From Syntrophobacterales bacterium (GTDB taxonomy: Bacteria; Desulfobacterota; Desulfobaccia; Desulfobaccales; 0-14-0-80-60-11): DNA of 16,275 nt. Shown here in pieces: positions 1 through 12,910 of this stretch (its first letter is position 1; every line of letters starts with the position of its first letter). The notes below the pieces were generated by a model. It was not told the DNA's origin and did not search any database. It was given only the letters and a program-made list of their open reading frames with translations. The translations under genes and the position numbers were made by a program. The DNA is taken from NCBI GenBank assembly GCA_023229795.1, contig JALNYP010000075.1, positions 1 to 16,275 of the forward strand, written 5' to 3'.

Positions 1-798
<798 letters not shown>

Positions 799-806
799 GA
801 GGACTT

Positions 807-812
807 CCTCCT
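807..812 (-). promoter_or_regulatory. Ribosome binding site of downstream tuf
   Basis: A perfect AGGAGG on the minus strand, 8 nt before the tuf ATG at 798. It is almost the only content of the 26-nt fusA-tuf gap and gives EF-Tu strong independent initiation, in contrast to the weak site before fusA. Confidence 0.85.
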
Positions 813-824
813 AAGTTAACAGGA

Positions 825-2909
825 TCATGCCCGGGCTTGACGCCGGCCCAAGATCTCTTCCGCCAGGGAGGCGGCAACAGGTTCGTAGTGATCGAATTGC
901 ATGGTAAAGGTGGCCCGCCCCTGCGTCGAACTCCGTAAATTAGTGGCGTAGCCGAACATGGTAGCCAGAGGCACCTGGCCGTGGATGATCTGGGTGGACC
1001 CCCGGGACTCCATGCCCGTCACCCGGCCCCGCCGGGCGTTCAGCTCACCCATCACTTCACCCACAAAATCTTCGGGAGCCACCACTTCCAGGTCCATGAT
1101 GGGCTCCAGCAGGACCGGCTTGGCTCTTTTGGCGCCCTCTTTGAAACCTATGGACCCGGCGATGAGAAAAGAGCGCTCGGAGGAATCCACTTCATGGTAA
1201 GAGCCGTCCACCAGGTCGATTTCCACATCCACCATGGGATAGCCCAGGATGCCCGTGGCCGCCGCCTCTCGCACTCCCCTTTCCACCGGGGCGATATATT
1301 CCTTGGGAATGGAGCCCCCCACAATTTTATTCGCAAAGACCACGCCGCTGCCGGCTTCCAGGGGTTTTAACACCAGGATCACGTGGCCGTACTGGCCGCG
1401 GCCGCCGCTCTGGCGCACGAACTTGCCTTCGGCCCGGGCTTCTTCCGTAATGGTCTCCCGATAGGCCACCTGGGGCTTGCCGACCCGGGCGTCCACCTTG
1501 AACTCCCGCATCAGGCGGTCCACGATGATCTCCAGGTGGAGTTCACCCATGCCCGAAATGATGGTCTGGGCGGTCTCGGTGTCGCTGTGGACCCGAAAGG
1601 AGGGGTCTTCCGCCGCAATCTTGGCCAGGGCCTGCCCCAGCTTGTCCTGGTCGGCCTTGGTGGCCGGCTCGATGGCGATATCGATGACCGGCTGCGGGAT
1701 GTGCAAAGTCTCCAGCACCACCGGGTCCTGAACATCCGCCAGCGTATCGCCCGTGGTGGTATTCTTGAGCCCCACCAGAGCTACGATGTCCCCGGCATAG
1801 GCCTCGGCGATCTCTTCCCGCTTGTTGGCGTGCATCTTGAGGATCCGCCCGATGCGCTCTTTAACGCCCTTGGTGGCGTTCAAGACAGTGCTGCCGGTGG
1901 CCAAGACCCCGGAATAAACCCGCAAAAAGGTGAGATGGCCGATGAAGGGGTCGCTCAACAGCTTGAAGGCCAGCGCGGCCAACGGCGCCTCATCCGCGGG
2001 AGGCCGTTCCACGACGTTGCCTTTGGGGTCCAGCCCCTGTACCGGCGGGACATCCAGGGGCGACGGCAGGAAGTCCACCACCGCGTCCAGCAGGGCTTGC
2101 ACCCCTTTGTTCTTGAAGGCCGAGCCGCACAGCACCGGCACGATATCGTTGCCGATGGTGCCCCGGCGCAACGCCGCCCGAATCAGGGCCGCATCCACCG
2201 GCTCGTCGGCCAGGTAGCGCTCCATGATGCCTTCATCCACTTCGGAGAGGATTTCCAGCATCTCGTTCCGGGCCTCTTCCGCACGCTCCCGCGCCTCCGC
2301 AGGGATCTCCACGACTTCAAAGAGCGTCCCCGTGGCTTTGGCGGTTTCGTCATACACGGTGGCCTGCATATCGATGAGATCGATCATCCCGCGGAACTTG
2401 TCTTCTTCCCCCAGGGGCAGTTGCAGCAGCACCGGGGTGGCCTTGAGGCGTTCCCGCATCATCTTCAGGCATCGGGGCAGGTCCGCGCCCACCCGGTCCA
2501 TCTTATTGACGAAGGCGAGCCGGGGTACGCCGTAGCGGTCGGCCTGGCGCCACACCGTCTCGGATTGCGGCTCCACTCCGCCCACGGCATCGAACACCGC
2601 CACTACGCCGTCCAGCACCCTTAAGGAGCGCTCCACTTCGATGGTGAAGTCCACGTGGCCCGGCGTATCGATGATGTTGACCCGATGGTCCTTCCAGTAG
2701 CAGGTGGTAGCCGCGGAGGTAATGGTGATGCCGCGTTCCTGTTCCTGGGCCATCCAGTCCATCGTGGCCTGGCCGTCGTGCACTTCGCCCAAGCGGTGCG
2801 TCACCCCTGTGTAAAAAAGGATGCGTTCCGTGGTGGTGGTTTTACCGGCGTCGATGTGGGCCATAAACCCAATATTCCGTACCCGGTTCAGCGGGGTTTG
2901 TCTAGGCAA
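825..2909 (-). CDS. fusA: Elongation factor G, TTG start
   Basis: EF-G is the GTPase that drives mRNA-tRNA translocation and, with RRF, ribosome recycling. The 694-residue product has the normal length. G-domain motifs are AHIDAGKT (17-24), RGIT (59-62), DTPGH (81-85) and NKMD (135-138); the remaining length fits domains II-V, ending in the usual C-terminal helix region after FGYATNLRSSTQGR. The start is TTG at 2909. The N-terminus MPRQTPLNRVRNIGFMAHID aligns with the family's typical MARxTPLxRxRNIGI start, and the next in-frame Met is residue 16, too close to the P-loop, so TTG is the only sensible start. It lies 6 nt after the rpsG stop in the same frame, with no convincing Shine-Dalgarno, so translation is probably coupled to rpsG. 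The gene ends in TGA, 26 nt before tuf. Confidence 0.97.
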   Translation of the reverse strand: MPRQTPLNRVRNIGFMAHIDAGKTTTTERILFYTGVTHRLGEVHDGQATMDWMAQEQERGITITSAATTCYWKDHRVNIIDTPGHVDFTIEVERSLRVLDGVVAVFDAVGGVEPQSETVWRQADRYGVPRLAFVNKMDRVGADLPRCLKMMRERLKATPVLLQLPLGEEDKFRGMIDLIDMQATVYDETAKATGTLFEVVEIPAEARERAEEARNEMLEILSEVDEGIMERYLADEPVDAALIRAALRRGTIGNDIVPVLCGSAFKNKGVQALLDAVVDFLPSPLDVPPVQGLDPKGNVVERPPADEAPLAALAFKLLSDPFIGHLTFLRVYSGVLATGSTVLNATKGVKERIGRILKMHANKREEIAEAYAGDIVALVGLKNTTTGDTLADVQDPVVLETLHIPQPVIDIAIEPATKADQDKLGQALAKIAAEDPSFRVHSDTETAQTIISGMGELHLEIIVDRLMREFKVDARVGKPQVAYRETITEEARAEGKFVRQSGGRGQYGHVILVLKPLEAGSGVVFANKIVGGSIPKEYIAPVERGVREAAATGILGYPMVDVEIDLVDGSYHEVDSSERSFLIAGSIGFKEGAKRAKPVLLEPIMDLEVVAPEDFVGEVMGELNARRGRVTGMESRGSTQIIHGQVPLATMFGYATNLRSSTQGRATFTMQFDHYEPVAASLAEEILGRRQARA

Positions 2910-2915
2910 ATCAGT

Positions 2916-3386
2916 TTACCATCTATAGTGTGCGAAGGCCTTGTTCGCTTCGGCCATCTTGTGAGTGTCTTCCCGTTTCTTGATGGAGGTCCCCCGGTTG
3001 TTGGCCGCATCCAACAGTTCCGCGGCCAGCTTGGCCTCCATGGACTTTTCGCTCCGAGACTTGGAGTAGTTGATCAGCCAGCGGATGGCCAGCGAGGCCC
3101 GGCGGTCGGCCCGGACTTCGATGGGCACCTGATAGGTGGCGCCGCCTACCCGGCGGGACTTCACCTCGATCAAAGGCTTGACGTTTTCCACCGCCTGATG
3201 GAAGAGCTTCAGGGGGTCGTCGTTGGCCCGCTGCCCCATCATCTCCATCGCGTTATACAGGATGCGCTGGGCCGTGCTCTTCTTACCCCGCTCCATCAGC
3301 CCGTTGATAAACCGGCTTACCAGGACATCGTTATATTTCAAGTCTTGGGGCACCGGCCGCTTGACCACTCCGCCTTTTCTAGGCAT
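2916..3386 (-). CDS. rpsG: Small-subunit ribosomal protein S7
   Basis: S7 is the primary assembly protein of the 30S head; it binds the 3' major domain of 16S rRNA and contacts the E-site tRNA. The 156-residue protein is full length and colinear with the family, from MPRKGGVVKRPVPQD to the C-terminal AHYRW. Typical segments include INGLMERGKKSTAQRI and the Arg/Lys-rich VKSRRVGGATYQVP. ATG at 3386 has GGAGAGAA a few bases upstream. In enterobacteria S7 represses the str mRNA by binding the rpsL-rpsG intercistronic region; the 109-nt gap here instead holds a simple inverted repeat, so whether that control exists is open. The TAA stop is 6 nt before the fusA TTG. Confidence 0.98.
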   Translation of the reverse strand: MPRKGGVVKRPVPQDLKYNDVLVSRFINGLMERGKKSTAQRILYNAMEMMGQRANDDPLKLFHQAVENVKPLIEVKSRRVGGATYQVPIEVRADRRASLAIRWLINYSKSRSEKSMEAKLAAELLDAANNRGTSIKKREDTHKMAEANKAFAHYRW

Positions 3387-3410
3387 CTTTCTCTCCGTTT
3401 CCTCTATGCT

Positions 3411-3493
3411 GTTTTCTGTTTTCTTCTCTTCCAGGACTAACGCAGCCCTTGCTTCGGCCTCTCACTGAAAACCGAAAACAGAAAACCGAAAAC
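3411..3493 (-). repeat. Inverted repeat with tandem GAAAACM heptamers between rpsL and rpsG
   Basis: Plus-strand 3467-3493 holds four near-identical tandem units, GAAAACC GAAAACA GAAAACC GAAAAC. Plus-strand 3411-3423 is GTTTTCTGTTTTC, the exact reverse complement of 3474-3486 (GAAAACAGAAAAC). In the mRNA (minus strand) the 13-bp arms could pair around a roughly 50-nt loop. The element fills most of the 109-nt rpsL-rpsG gap. The pattern is seen directly. That it belongs to a dispersed repeat family, or acts as an mRNA processing or regulatory structure, is inference. It is not an intrinsic terminator, because no U-tract follows the 3' arm. Confidence 0.75.
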
Positions 3494-3495
3494 TC

Positions 3496-3867
3496 TTACT
3501 TCGGCCGCTTGGCCCCGTACTTGGAACGCCCCCGCCGCCGATCCTGCACTCCGGAAGCATCCAGGGTACCCCGGATCACGTGGTAGCGCACCCCGGGCAA
3601 ATCCTTCACCCGGCCCCCCCGAATCAACACCACTGAGTGCTCCTGGAGGTTGTGCCCGACTCCGGGAATATACGTAGTCACCTCGATACCGTTGGTGAGA
3701 CGTACCCGGGCCACCTTGCGCAGAGCCGAATTGGGTTTTTTGGGCGTGGTGGTATAGACCCGGACACACACCCCCCGTTTTTGGGGACAGCTTTGCAGGG
3801 CCGGCGATGCGGTCCGCTTCTTCTGCAGCTCCCGGCCTTTGCGAATCAACTGATTAATCGTAGGCAT
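3496..3867 (-). CDS. rpsL: Small-subunit ribosomal protein S12
   Basis: S12 sits at the decoding centre of the 30S subunit and controls accuracy. The 123-residue protein is full length, from MPTINQLIRKGRE to a basic C-terminus rich in Arg and Lys. The two streptomycin-resistance loops look wild type: TPKKPNSALRK (Lys43/44 counting Met1) and GGRVKDLPG (Lys88). Asp89 in that loop is the site of beta-methylthiolation by RimO in other bacteria. The ATG at 3867 has a GGAG about 5 nt upstream. It is the first gene of the str segment, directly downstream of a strong sigma-70-type promoter in the rpoC-rpsL gap, with an inferred 5' leader of about 45 nt. Confidence 0.98.
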   Translation of the reverse strand: MPTINQLIRKGRELQKKRTASPALQSCPQKRGVCVRVYTTTPKKPNSALRKVARVRLTNGIEVTTYIPGVGHNLQEHSVVLIRGGRVKDLPGVRYHVIRGTLDASGVQDRRRGRSKYGAKRPK

Positions 3868-3918
3868 ACACGCTCCACTTCCGACTGACTTGGTGTCAAA
3901 TGGCCACTAAAACAAGTA

Positions 3919-3947
3919 ATTGTAGTTTAATGCCGAATTATTGTCAA
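3919..3947 (-). promoter_or_regulatory. Sigma-70-type promoter of the rpsL-rpsG-fusA-tuf segment
   Basis: On the minus strand a perfect -35 hexamer TTGACA (3942-3947) is followed by an exactly 17-nt spacer (3925-3941) and a -10 hexamer TACAAT (3919-3924), one base from TATAAT. The -35 box begins 4 nt after the rpoC stop codon. Transcription would start near 3911-3912, giving a leader of about 45 nt to the rpsL ATG. The discriminator after the -10 box is AT-rich (TACTTG) rather than the GC-rich type linked to stringent control in E. coli. No TG extension precedes the -10 box. The local AT-richness contrasts with the surrounding GC-rich coding DNA. Confidence 0.88.
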
Positions 3948-3951
3948 CCCA

Positions 3952-8190
<4,239 letters not shown>

Positions 8191-8204
8191 AAAAGGCTTA
8201 TTCC

Positions 8205-11200
8205 TCAGGACTTGTCCTTGTCCTTTTTCAGGAGCTCGACGTTGAGCGCCAGGCTCTTGAGCTCCCGCACCAGGACGTTGAAGGATTCCGGCAGCCCCGC
8301 TTCCAGGTCGTATTCGCCTTTGAAGATCTTCTCATACATGCGGGTGCGGCCGGCCACGTCGTCCGATTTCACGGTCAGGAATTCTTGCAGGGTGTAAGCC
8401 GCGCCATAAGCTTCCAGGGCCCAGACTTCCATTTCACCCAAACGCTGGCCGCCGAACTGGGCCTTGCCGCCCAAAGGCTGCTGGGTCACCAAAGAGTAAG
8501 GTCCGATGGACCGGGCGTGGATCTTGTCGGCCACCAGGTGATGCAGCTTCATCATGTACATGCATCCCACGGTCACGTCCCGGTCGAACTCTTCGCCGCT
8601 GCGGCCGTCCCTCAAGCGCGCCTGGCCGCCGGTGGGCAGCCCGGCCTCACCCAGAAAGGTCTGGACCTCTTCTTCCGTGGCCCCGTCAAAGACCGGCGAA
8701 GCCATGTGCAGGCCGTCCTGGTAATGCTTCTTCCAGATGGCCCGCAGCTCGTCGTAGGTCAGACTGTCGATCTCTTCGCCCATGGTCTTATCGGCCTTCA
8801 TGATCCGTTTCAGGCGGGTCTTGATGGCATCCAGGCTGTAAAAGGTGTCGATCATCTCGCCGATCTGCTTGCCCAGCGCATAGGACGCCCACCCCAGATG
8901 GGTCTCCATCACCTGTCCCACGTTCATGCGGGAAGGTACGCCCAGGGGGTTGAGCACAATGTCCACCGGAGTGCCGTCGGCAAAATACGGCATGTCTTCT
9001 TCCGGCATGATGCGGGAGACCACGCCTTTGTTGCCGTGGCGCCCGGCCATCTTGTCACCCACGGCCAGCTTGCGTTTCATGGCCACGAAGATCTTCACCT
9101 TCTTGATGACCCCGGGAGGCAGCTCGTCCACTTTCCGGAGCCGGCCCAGCTTGGCCTCGAAGACCATGTTCACCAGGTGGAGCTGCTCCTGATAACGGTC
9201 CAGGAGCTGGTCCAACTGGTCTTCCAGACCGGGTTCCTCAAAAGAGACGTGGCGCCAGAACTCCAGGTTATGGCGGCTCACCAGTTCCGGCGTCACCGGG
9301 TCTCCCGCGTGCAGGAAGGTGTTGCCGGTGCGCTCGTCATCCAGGTTTTCCACCACTTTTCGCCCCACCACCAGATCTTTCACCTTCTGACGGTAGGTCT
9401 GGGTGATGATGCCGATCTCGTCGCCCTGGTCCTTCTGCAGCTTGGCCACGGCCTCGTCTTCGATAGAGCGGCTGCGATCATCCTTTTCCACGCCCTTGCG
9501 GGAAAAGACCCGGGCGTCGATGACCACGCCCTCGATCCCCGGGGGAACCCGAAGCGAAGTGTCTTTGACGTCGCCGGCCTTCTCGCCGAAAATGGCCCGC
9601 AGGAGCTTTTCTTCCGGGGTAAGCTGGGTCTCCCCTTTCGGGGTGATCTTGCCTACCAGGATGTCGCCGGGGCGCACTTCGGAACCCAGCCGGATAATGC
9701 CGCTTTCATCCAGGTTGCCTAAGGCGTCTTCCCCCACGTTGGGGATATCCCGGGTGATCTCCTCTTTACCCAGCTTGGTGTCCCGGGCCATCACCTCGAA
9801 TTCTTCGATGTGGATGGAAGTGAAGACGTCGTCTTTAATCAGGCGTTCACTCACCAGAATGGAGTCTTCAAAGTTGTAGCCGCCCCAGGGCATGAAGGCC
9901 ACCATGACGTTCTTGCCCAGGGCCAGTTCCCCAATGAAGGTGGCCGGGCCGTCTGCGATGATCTGGCCTTTCTCCACCAGATCGCCCGGGGCCACGATGG
10001 GCCGCTGGTTGAAGCAGGTATTCTGGTTGGTGCGTTGAAATTTCGTCAGTTTGTAGATGTCCACCGGGGAGCCGTTGCCGCCCTTGGCGGGCTCCGCGGC
10101 CCGAATCACGATGCGGGTGGAATCCACGTCCTCCACGTATCCCTGGCGCCTGGCCGTGATCGTGACCCCCGAATCCCGGGCCACCACGCCTTCCATGCCG
10201 GTGCCGATCAAGGGCGTGCTGCTGGTCAACAGCGGCACCGCCTGGCGCTGCATGTTGGAACCCATCAGGGCGCGGTTGGCGTCGTCGTGCTCCAGGAAGG
10301 GGATCAGGGACGCGGCCACGCTCACCAACTGGTTGGGGGAGACGTCCATATATTCGATCTGGTCCGGATGGGCGATAATGAATTCACCCCACTTGCGGGC
10401 CTCGATCATCTCGGTCAGGAACCGCCCCTTGCTGTCCAGGGGGGCGTTGGCCTGGGCGATGACCTTATCGCCTTCTTCCAGGGCGCTCAAGTACCGGATC
10501 TTCTTGGTGACCCGAGTCTCGGTCTTGCTACGCACCTCCACCTTTTCCACCACCCGGTAGGGGGTTTCGATGAACCCCAGTTCGTTGACCCGGGCAAAGG
10601 TGGACAGCGATACGATGAGCCCGATGTTGGGACCTTCCGGCGTCTCAATGGGGCAGATACGGCCATAGTGGGTGGGGTGTACGTCCCGCACCTCGAAGCC
10701 GGCCCGCTCCCGGGTCAGACCGCCGGGTCCCAGGGCGCTCAAGCGGCGCTTGTGGGTGATTTCGCTCAAGGGATTGGTTTGATCCATGAACTGGGACAAC
10801 TGGGAGGTGCCGAAGAACTCTTTGATCACCGCCTGGACCGGCTTGGCGTTCACCAGGTCGTGGGGCATCAGGGTGTCCAGGTCCTGAATGGCCATGCGTT
10901 CCTTGATGGCCCGCTCCATCCTGACCAGCCCCACCCGGAACTGGTTCTCCAGCAATTCGCCCACGGCCCGGACCCGCCGGTTGCCCAGGTGGTCGATGTC
11001 GTCCACCGGTCCTTCCCGGTCCTTCTGGGTGATAAGTTCCCGCACCGCCAGAAGGATGTCCTCTTTGTCCAGGGTCGTCTTGTTCAGCGGCAGGCGCTCT
11101 TCTTCAGGCCTGAGCTTCAGGTCCAGCTTCAGGCGGCCCACCGGCGACAGATCGTAGTATTCGGGGTTAAAAAAGAGATTCTGAAAGAAACTGGTCGCCA

Positions 11201-12362
11201 CTTCGTCGTTGGGGCGATTGCTGGGACGCAGGCGGCGGTAAATCTCGAGGATGGCTTCCTTAACGGAGGTAGTCTTGTCCGCGATCAGGGTATTCCTGAG
11301 ACAGGAGCTGACATTGACCCCGTCGATGAAGAGCAGGTCCAGTTCCTTAACACCCCGGGCCATCATCTGTTCGATCTTGTCCTGGGCGAGCATCTCGTTG
11401 CACGCGGCCAGAACCTCGCCGTTCTCCGGATCCAGGATGTCATGGGCCGTCACCCGGCCCACCAGGTCCGCCGCGGTCCCCTGAATGGACACCACCCCGG
11501 CCCGCTTCATCTTTTGAATCAATACCGGGGTCAGGCGTTTGCCCTTCTTGATCAGGACGTCCCCGCTCTTGGGATCGGGGATATCGGCCGCGGTGGTTTT
11601 ATCCACCAGCAATTCCGGCACAAAAGCCTGCTGGACGGTCTCGCCGGAAAGAAGTACCCGCTGGGTCTTATAGAAGAAGTTAAGCAGTTCTTCGGTGCTG
11701 TACCCCAGGGCCTTCAACAGGATGGTGGCGGGAAACTTGCGCCGCCGGTCGATGCGCACATAGAGGATATCCTTGGGATCGAACTCGAAGTCGATCCAGG
11801 AACCCCGAAGCGGAATCAACCGGGCGGAGTAGATGATCTTACCGCTGGAGTGAATCTTGGCCCGGTCATGGTCAATGAACAGACCGGGGGAACGGTGCAA
11901 CTGGCTCACCACCACCCGCTCGGTGCCATTGATAATGAAGGTGCCATGCTCGGTCATCAGAGGCAGGGTGCCGAAATAGATCTCCTGTTCTTTGATGTCC
12001 CGAATGGTCTGAACTTTGGAGTCCGGACCCAGATCGTGGACCACCAGGCGCACCCGAATCTTCATAGGCACTTCAAAGGTCATGCCCCGCTGCTGGCACT
12101 CGTCCACGTCGTACTTGGGGTCGCCCAAGCCGTACTCGACGAATTCCAGAGCGCACACGCCACTGAAATCCCGGATGGGAAAGACGCTCTTGAATACGCC
12201 CTGAAGGCCGTAATCCGAGCGCGCCGCCGGTTCCACATCTTTTTGCAAGAAGCGATGATAGGACTCTTTCTGCATCTCAATGAGATTAGAAATGTCCACA
12301 ATCCGTTCGATCTTGCCGAAATTTTTTCGATACAGCCTTAAAGGCGATAATACCTTCGCCAT
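8205..12362 (-). CDS. rpoB: DNA-directed RNA polymerase subunit beta
   Basis: The beta subunit forms the other half of the RNA polymerase cleft and is the rifampicin target. The product is 1385 residues, about 40 longer than E. coli and normal for proteobacterial relatives. The rifampicin region at 517-550 (GTSQLSQFMDQTNPLSEITH, then KRRLSALGPGG) carries the usual sensitive-type Asp527, His537 and Ser542, equivalent to E. coli 516, 526 and 531. The KMAGRHGNKGVVSRI segment near the active site is intact. The start is ATG at 12362, preceded by AAGGAG with 5-nt spacing; a GTG two codons upstream overlaps that site and is rejected. It lies 34 nt after rplL and its TGA stop overlaps the rpoC ribosome site. 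Over at least 843 consecutive codons it avoids TTA, CTA and TCA, which creates a long meaningless open frame on the other strand. Confidence 0.99.
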   Translation of the reverse strand: MAKVLSPLRLYRKNFGKIERIVDISNLIEMQKESYHRFLQKDVEPAARSDYGLQGVFKSVFPIRDFSGVCALEFVEYGLGDPKYDVDECQQRGMTFEVPMKIRVRLVVHDLGPDSKVQTIRDIKEQEIYFGTLPLMTEHGTFIINGTERVVVSQLHRSPGLFIDHDRAKIHSSGKIIYSARLIPLRGSWIDFEFDPKDILYVRIDRRRKFPATILLKALGYSTEELLNFFYKTQRVLLSGETVQQAFVPELLVDKTTAADIPDPKSGDVLIKKGKRLTPVLIQKMKRAGVVSIQGTAADLVGRVTAHDILDPENGEVLAACNEMLAQDKIEQMMARGVKELDLLFIDGVNVSSCLRNTLIADKTTSVKEAILEIYRRLRPSNRPNDEVATSFFQNLFFNPEYYDLSPVGRLKLDLKLRPEEERLPLNKTTLDKEDILLAVRELITQKDREGPVDDIDHLGNRRVRAVGELLENQFRVGLVRMERAIKERMAIQDLDTLMPHDLVNAKPVQAVIKEFFGTSQLSQFMDQTNPLSEITHKRRLSALGPGGLTRERAGFEVRDVHPTHYGRICPIETPEGPNIGLIVSLSTFARVNELGFIETPYRVVEKVEVRSKTETRVTKKIRYLSALEEGDKVIAQANAPLDSKGRFLTEMIEARKWGEFIIAHPDQIEYMDVSPNQLVSVAASLIPFLEHDDANRALMGSNMQRQAVPLLTSSTPLIGTGMEGVVARDSGVTITARRQGYVEDVDSTRIVIRAAEPAKGGNGSPVDIYKLTKFQRTNQNTCFNQRPIVAPGDLVEKGQIIADGPATFIGELALGKNVMVAFMPWGGYNFEDSILVSERLIKDDVFTSIHIEEFEVMARDTKLGKEEITRDIPNVGEDALGNLDESGIIRLGSEVRPGDILVGKITPKGETQLTPEEKLLRAIFGEKAGDVKDTSLRVPPGIEGVVIDARVFSRKGVEKDDRSRSIEDEAVAKLQKDQGDEIGIITQTYRQKVKDLVVGRKVVENLDDERTGNTFLHAGDPVTPELVSRHNLEFWRHVSFEEPGLEDQLDQLLDRYQEQLHLVNMVFEAKLGRLRKVDELPPGVIKKVKIFVAMKRKLAVGDKMAGRHGNKGVVSRIMPEEDMPYFADGTPVDIVLNPLGVPSRMNVGQVMETHLGWASYALGKQIGEMIDTFYSLDAIKTRLKRIMKADKTMGEEIDSLTYDELRAIWKKHYQDGLHMASPVFDGATEEEVQTFLGEAGLPTGGQARLRDGRSGEEFDRDVTVGCMYMMKLHHLVADKIHARSIGPYSLVTQQPLGGKAQFGGQRLGEMEVWALEAYGAAYTLQEFLTVKSDDVAGRTRMYEKIFKGEYDLEAGLPESFNVLVRELKSLALNVELLKKDKDKS

Positions 12363-12367
12363 GGGCA

Positions 12368-12373
12368 CTCCTT
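12368..12373 (-). promoter_or_regulatory. Ribosome binding site that sets the rpoB start
   Basis: AAGGAG on the minus strand lies 5 nt before ATG 12362. The alternative GTG at 12366-12368 overlaps it and could not be served by it, so the ATG is chosen. Confidence 0.8.
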
Positions 12374-12396
12374 AGAAGGATGGCCGAACTCGGGAA

Positions 12397-12780
12397 CTAC
12401 TTAATTTCGATGGTAGCTCCCTGAGCTTCCAACTTCTTCTTGACCTCTTCGGCTTCTGCCTTGGAAATCGCTTCTTTCAAGGTGGTGGGCACGTTTTCCA
12501 CCGCTTCCTTGGCTTCTTTCAGTCCCAGGTTGGTGACGGCCCGGACTTCTTTGATCACCTGGATCTTGTTGGGCCCGCAGACCGTCAGGACTACGTCGAA
12601 TTCGGTTTTCTCTTCCGCCGCCGGAGCCGCCTCCGCGGCCGCGCCGCCCACTGCGGCCACCGCCACCGGGGCCGCCGCCGACACCCCAAACTTCTCTTCC
12701 AGCTCCTTGATGAGCGTGGAAAGTTCCAGCACCGTCATGTTGGCGAGGTAGTCAACTACCTCAGCACGGGAAATGGCCAT
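12397..12780 (-). CDS. rplL: Large-subunit ribosomal protein L7/L12
   Basis: L7/L12 forms the mobile stalk that recruits translation GTPases and is present in several copies per ribosome bound to L10. The 127-residue protein shows the expected three parts: an N-terminal dimerisation helix pair (1-33), an Ala/Gly/Val-rich hinge (about 34-57), and the globular C-terminal domain (58-127) with the GTPase-contact surface around NKIQVIKEVR and GLKEAKEAVE. A cysteine at residue 68 in the first strand is not common there. ATG at 12780 follows AGGAGG with 8-nt spacing. The frame stays open upstream to an ATG at 12879, but that start has no ribosome site and the added residues do not look like the family. 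The stop is TAG, 34 nt before rpoB. Confidence 0.98.
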   Translation of the reverse strand: MAISRAEVVDYLANMTVLELSTLIKELEEKFGVSAAAPVAVAAVGGAAAEAAPAAEEKTEFDVVLTVCGPNKIQVIKEVRAVTNLGLKEAKEAVENVPTTLKEAISKAEAEEVKKKLEAQGATIEIK

Positions 12781-12788
12781 CTTAACTT

Positions 12789-12794
12789 CCTCCT
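12789..12794 (-). promoter_or_regulatory. Ribosome binding site that sets the rplL start
   Basis: A perfect AGGAGG on the minus strand is 8 nt before ATG 12780. It decides this start over an in-frame ATG 99 nt upstream that has no such site, and supports the high stalk-protein yield needed relative to L10. Confidence 0.85.
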
Positions 12795-12799
12795 TATCC

Positions 12800-12821
12800 T
12801 CAAGTAAATCTTTCTTACTGA
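12800..12821 (-). other. Small AT-rich hairpin before the rplL ribosome site
   Basis: On the minus strand TCAGTAA and TTACTTGA can pair with one bulge around a GAAAGAT loop, just upstream of the AGGAGG of rplL. It sits in the 130-nt rplJ-rplL gap, which otherwise shows no gene. It has no U-tract, so it is not a terminator. A role in mRNA processing or in rplL expression is speculative; the stem is short and could be chance. Confidence 0.35.
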
Positions 12822-12910
12822 ATTGCAAGATTACCGGGGCTGGCTCATGCATTTTGGCCGGGGCCGCCGGTTTCCCCATCAGGGCCGACTCAGGTGTCCG
12901 CCCTTACCCT

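Noticed and set aside
3467..3493. Tandem GAAAACM units as a CRISPR array
   Set aside because: The units are 7 nt with no spacers, far too short for CRISPR repeats, and no cas genes are present.
3437..3769. A 110-codon minus-strand open frame overlapping rpsL
   Set aside because: It is out of frame with the clear S12 gene, has no ribosome site and no recognisable family.
10733..10812. Possible rifampicin-resistance changes in rpoB and streptomycin-resistance changes in rpsL
   Set aside because: The key residues (Asp527, His537, Ser542 in beta; the two Lys-containing loops of S12) are the usual sensitive forms.
9810..12341. An 843-codon open frame on the plus strand opposite rpoB, and similar long ones opposite rpoC (4519-6849), rpoB (8385-9722) and fusA (1383-2624)
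   Set aside because: All share codon boundaries with the sense gene, so a plus-strand stop needs a sense TTA, CTA or TCA codon. These rare codons are avoided in these GC-rich, highly expressed genes. The predicted peptides are His/Gly/Gln-rich with no family resemblance.
12781..12879. In-frame N-terminal extension of L7/L12 starting at ATG 12879
   Set aside because: There is no ribosome site before it, while a perfect AGGAGG precedes ATG 12780, whose product matches the family start.
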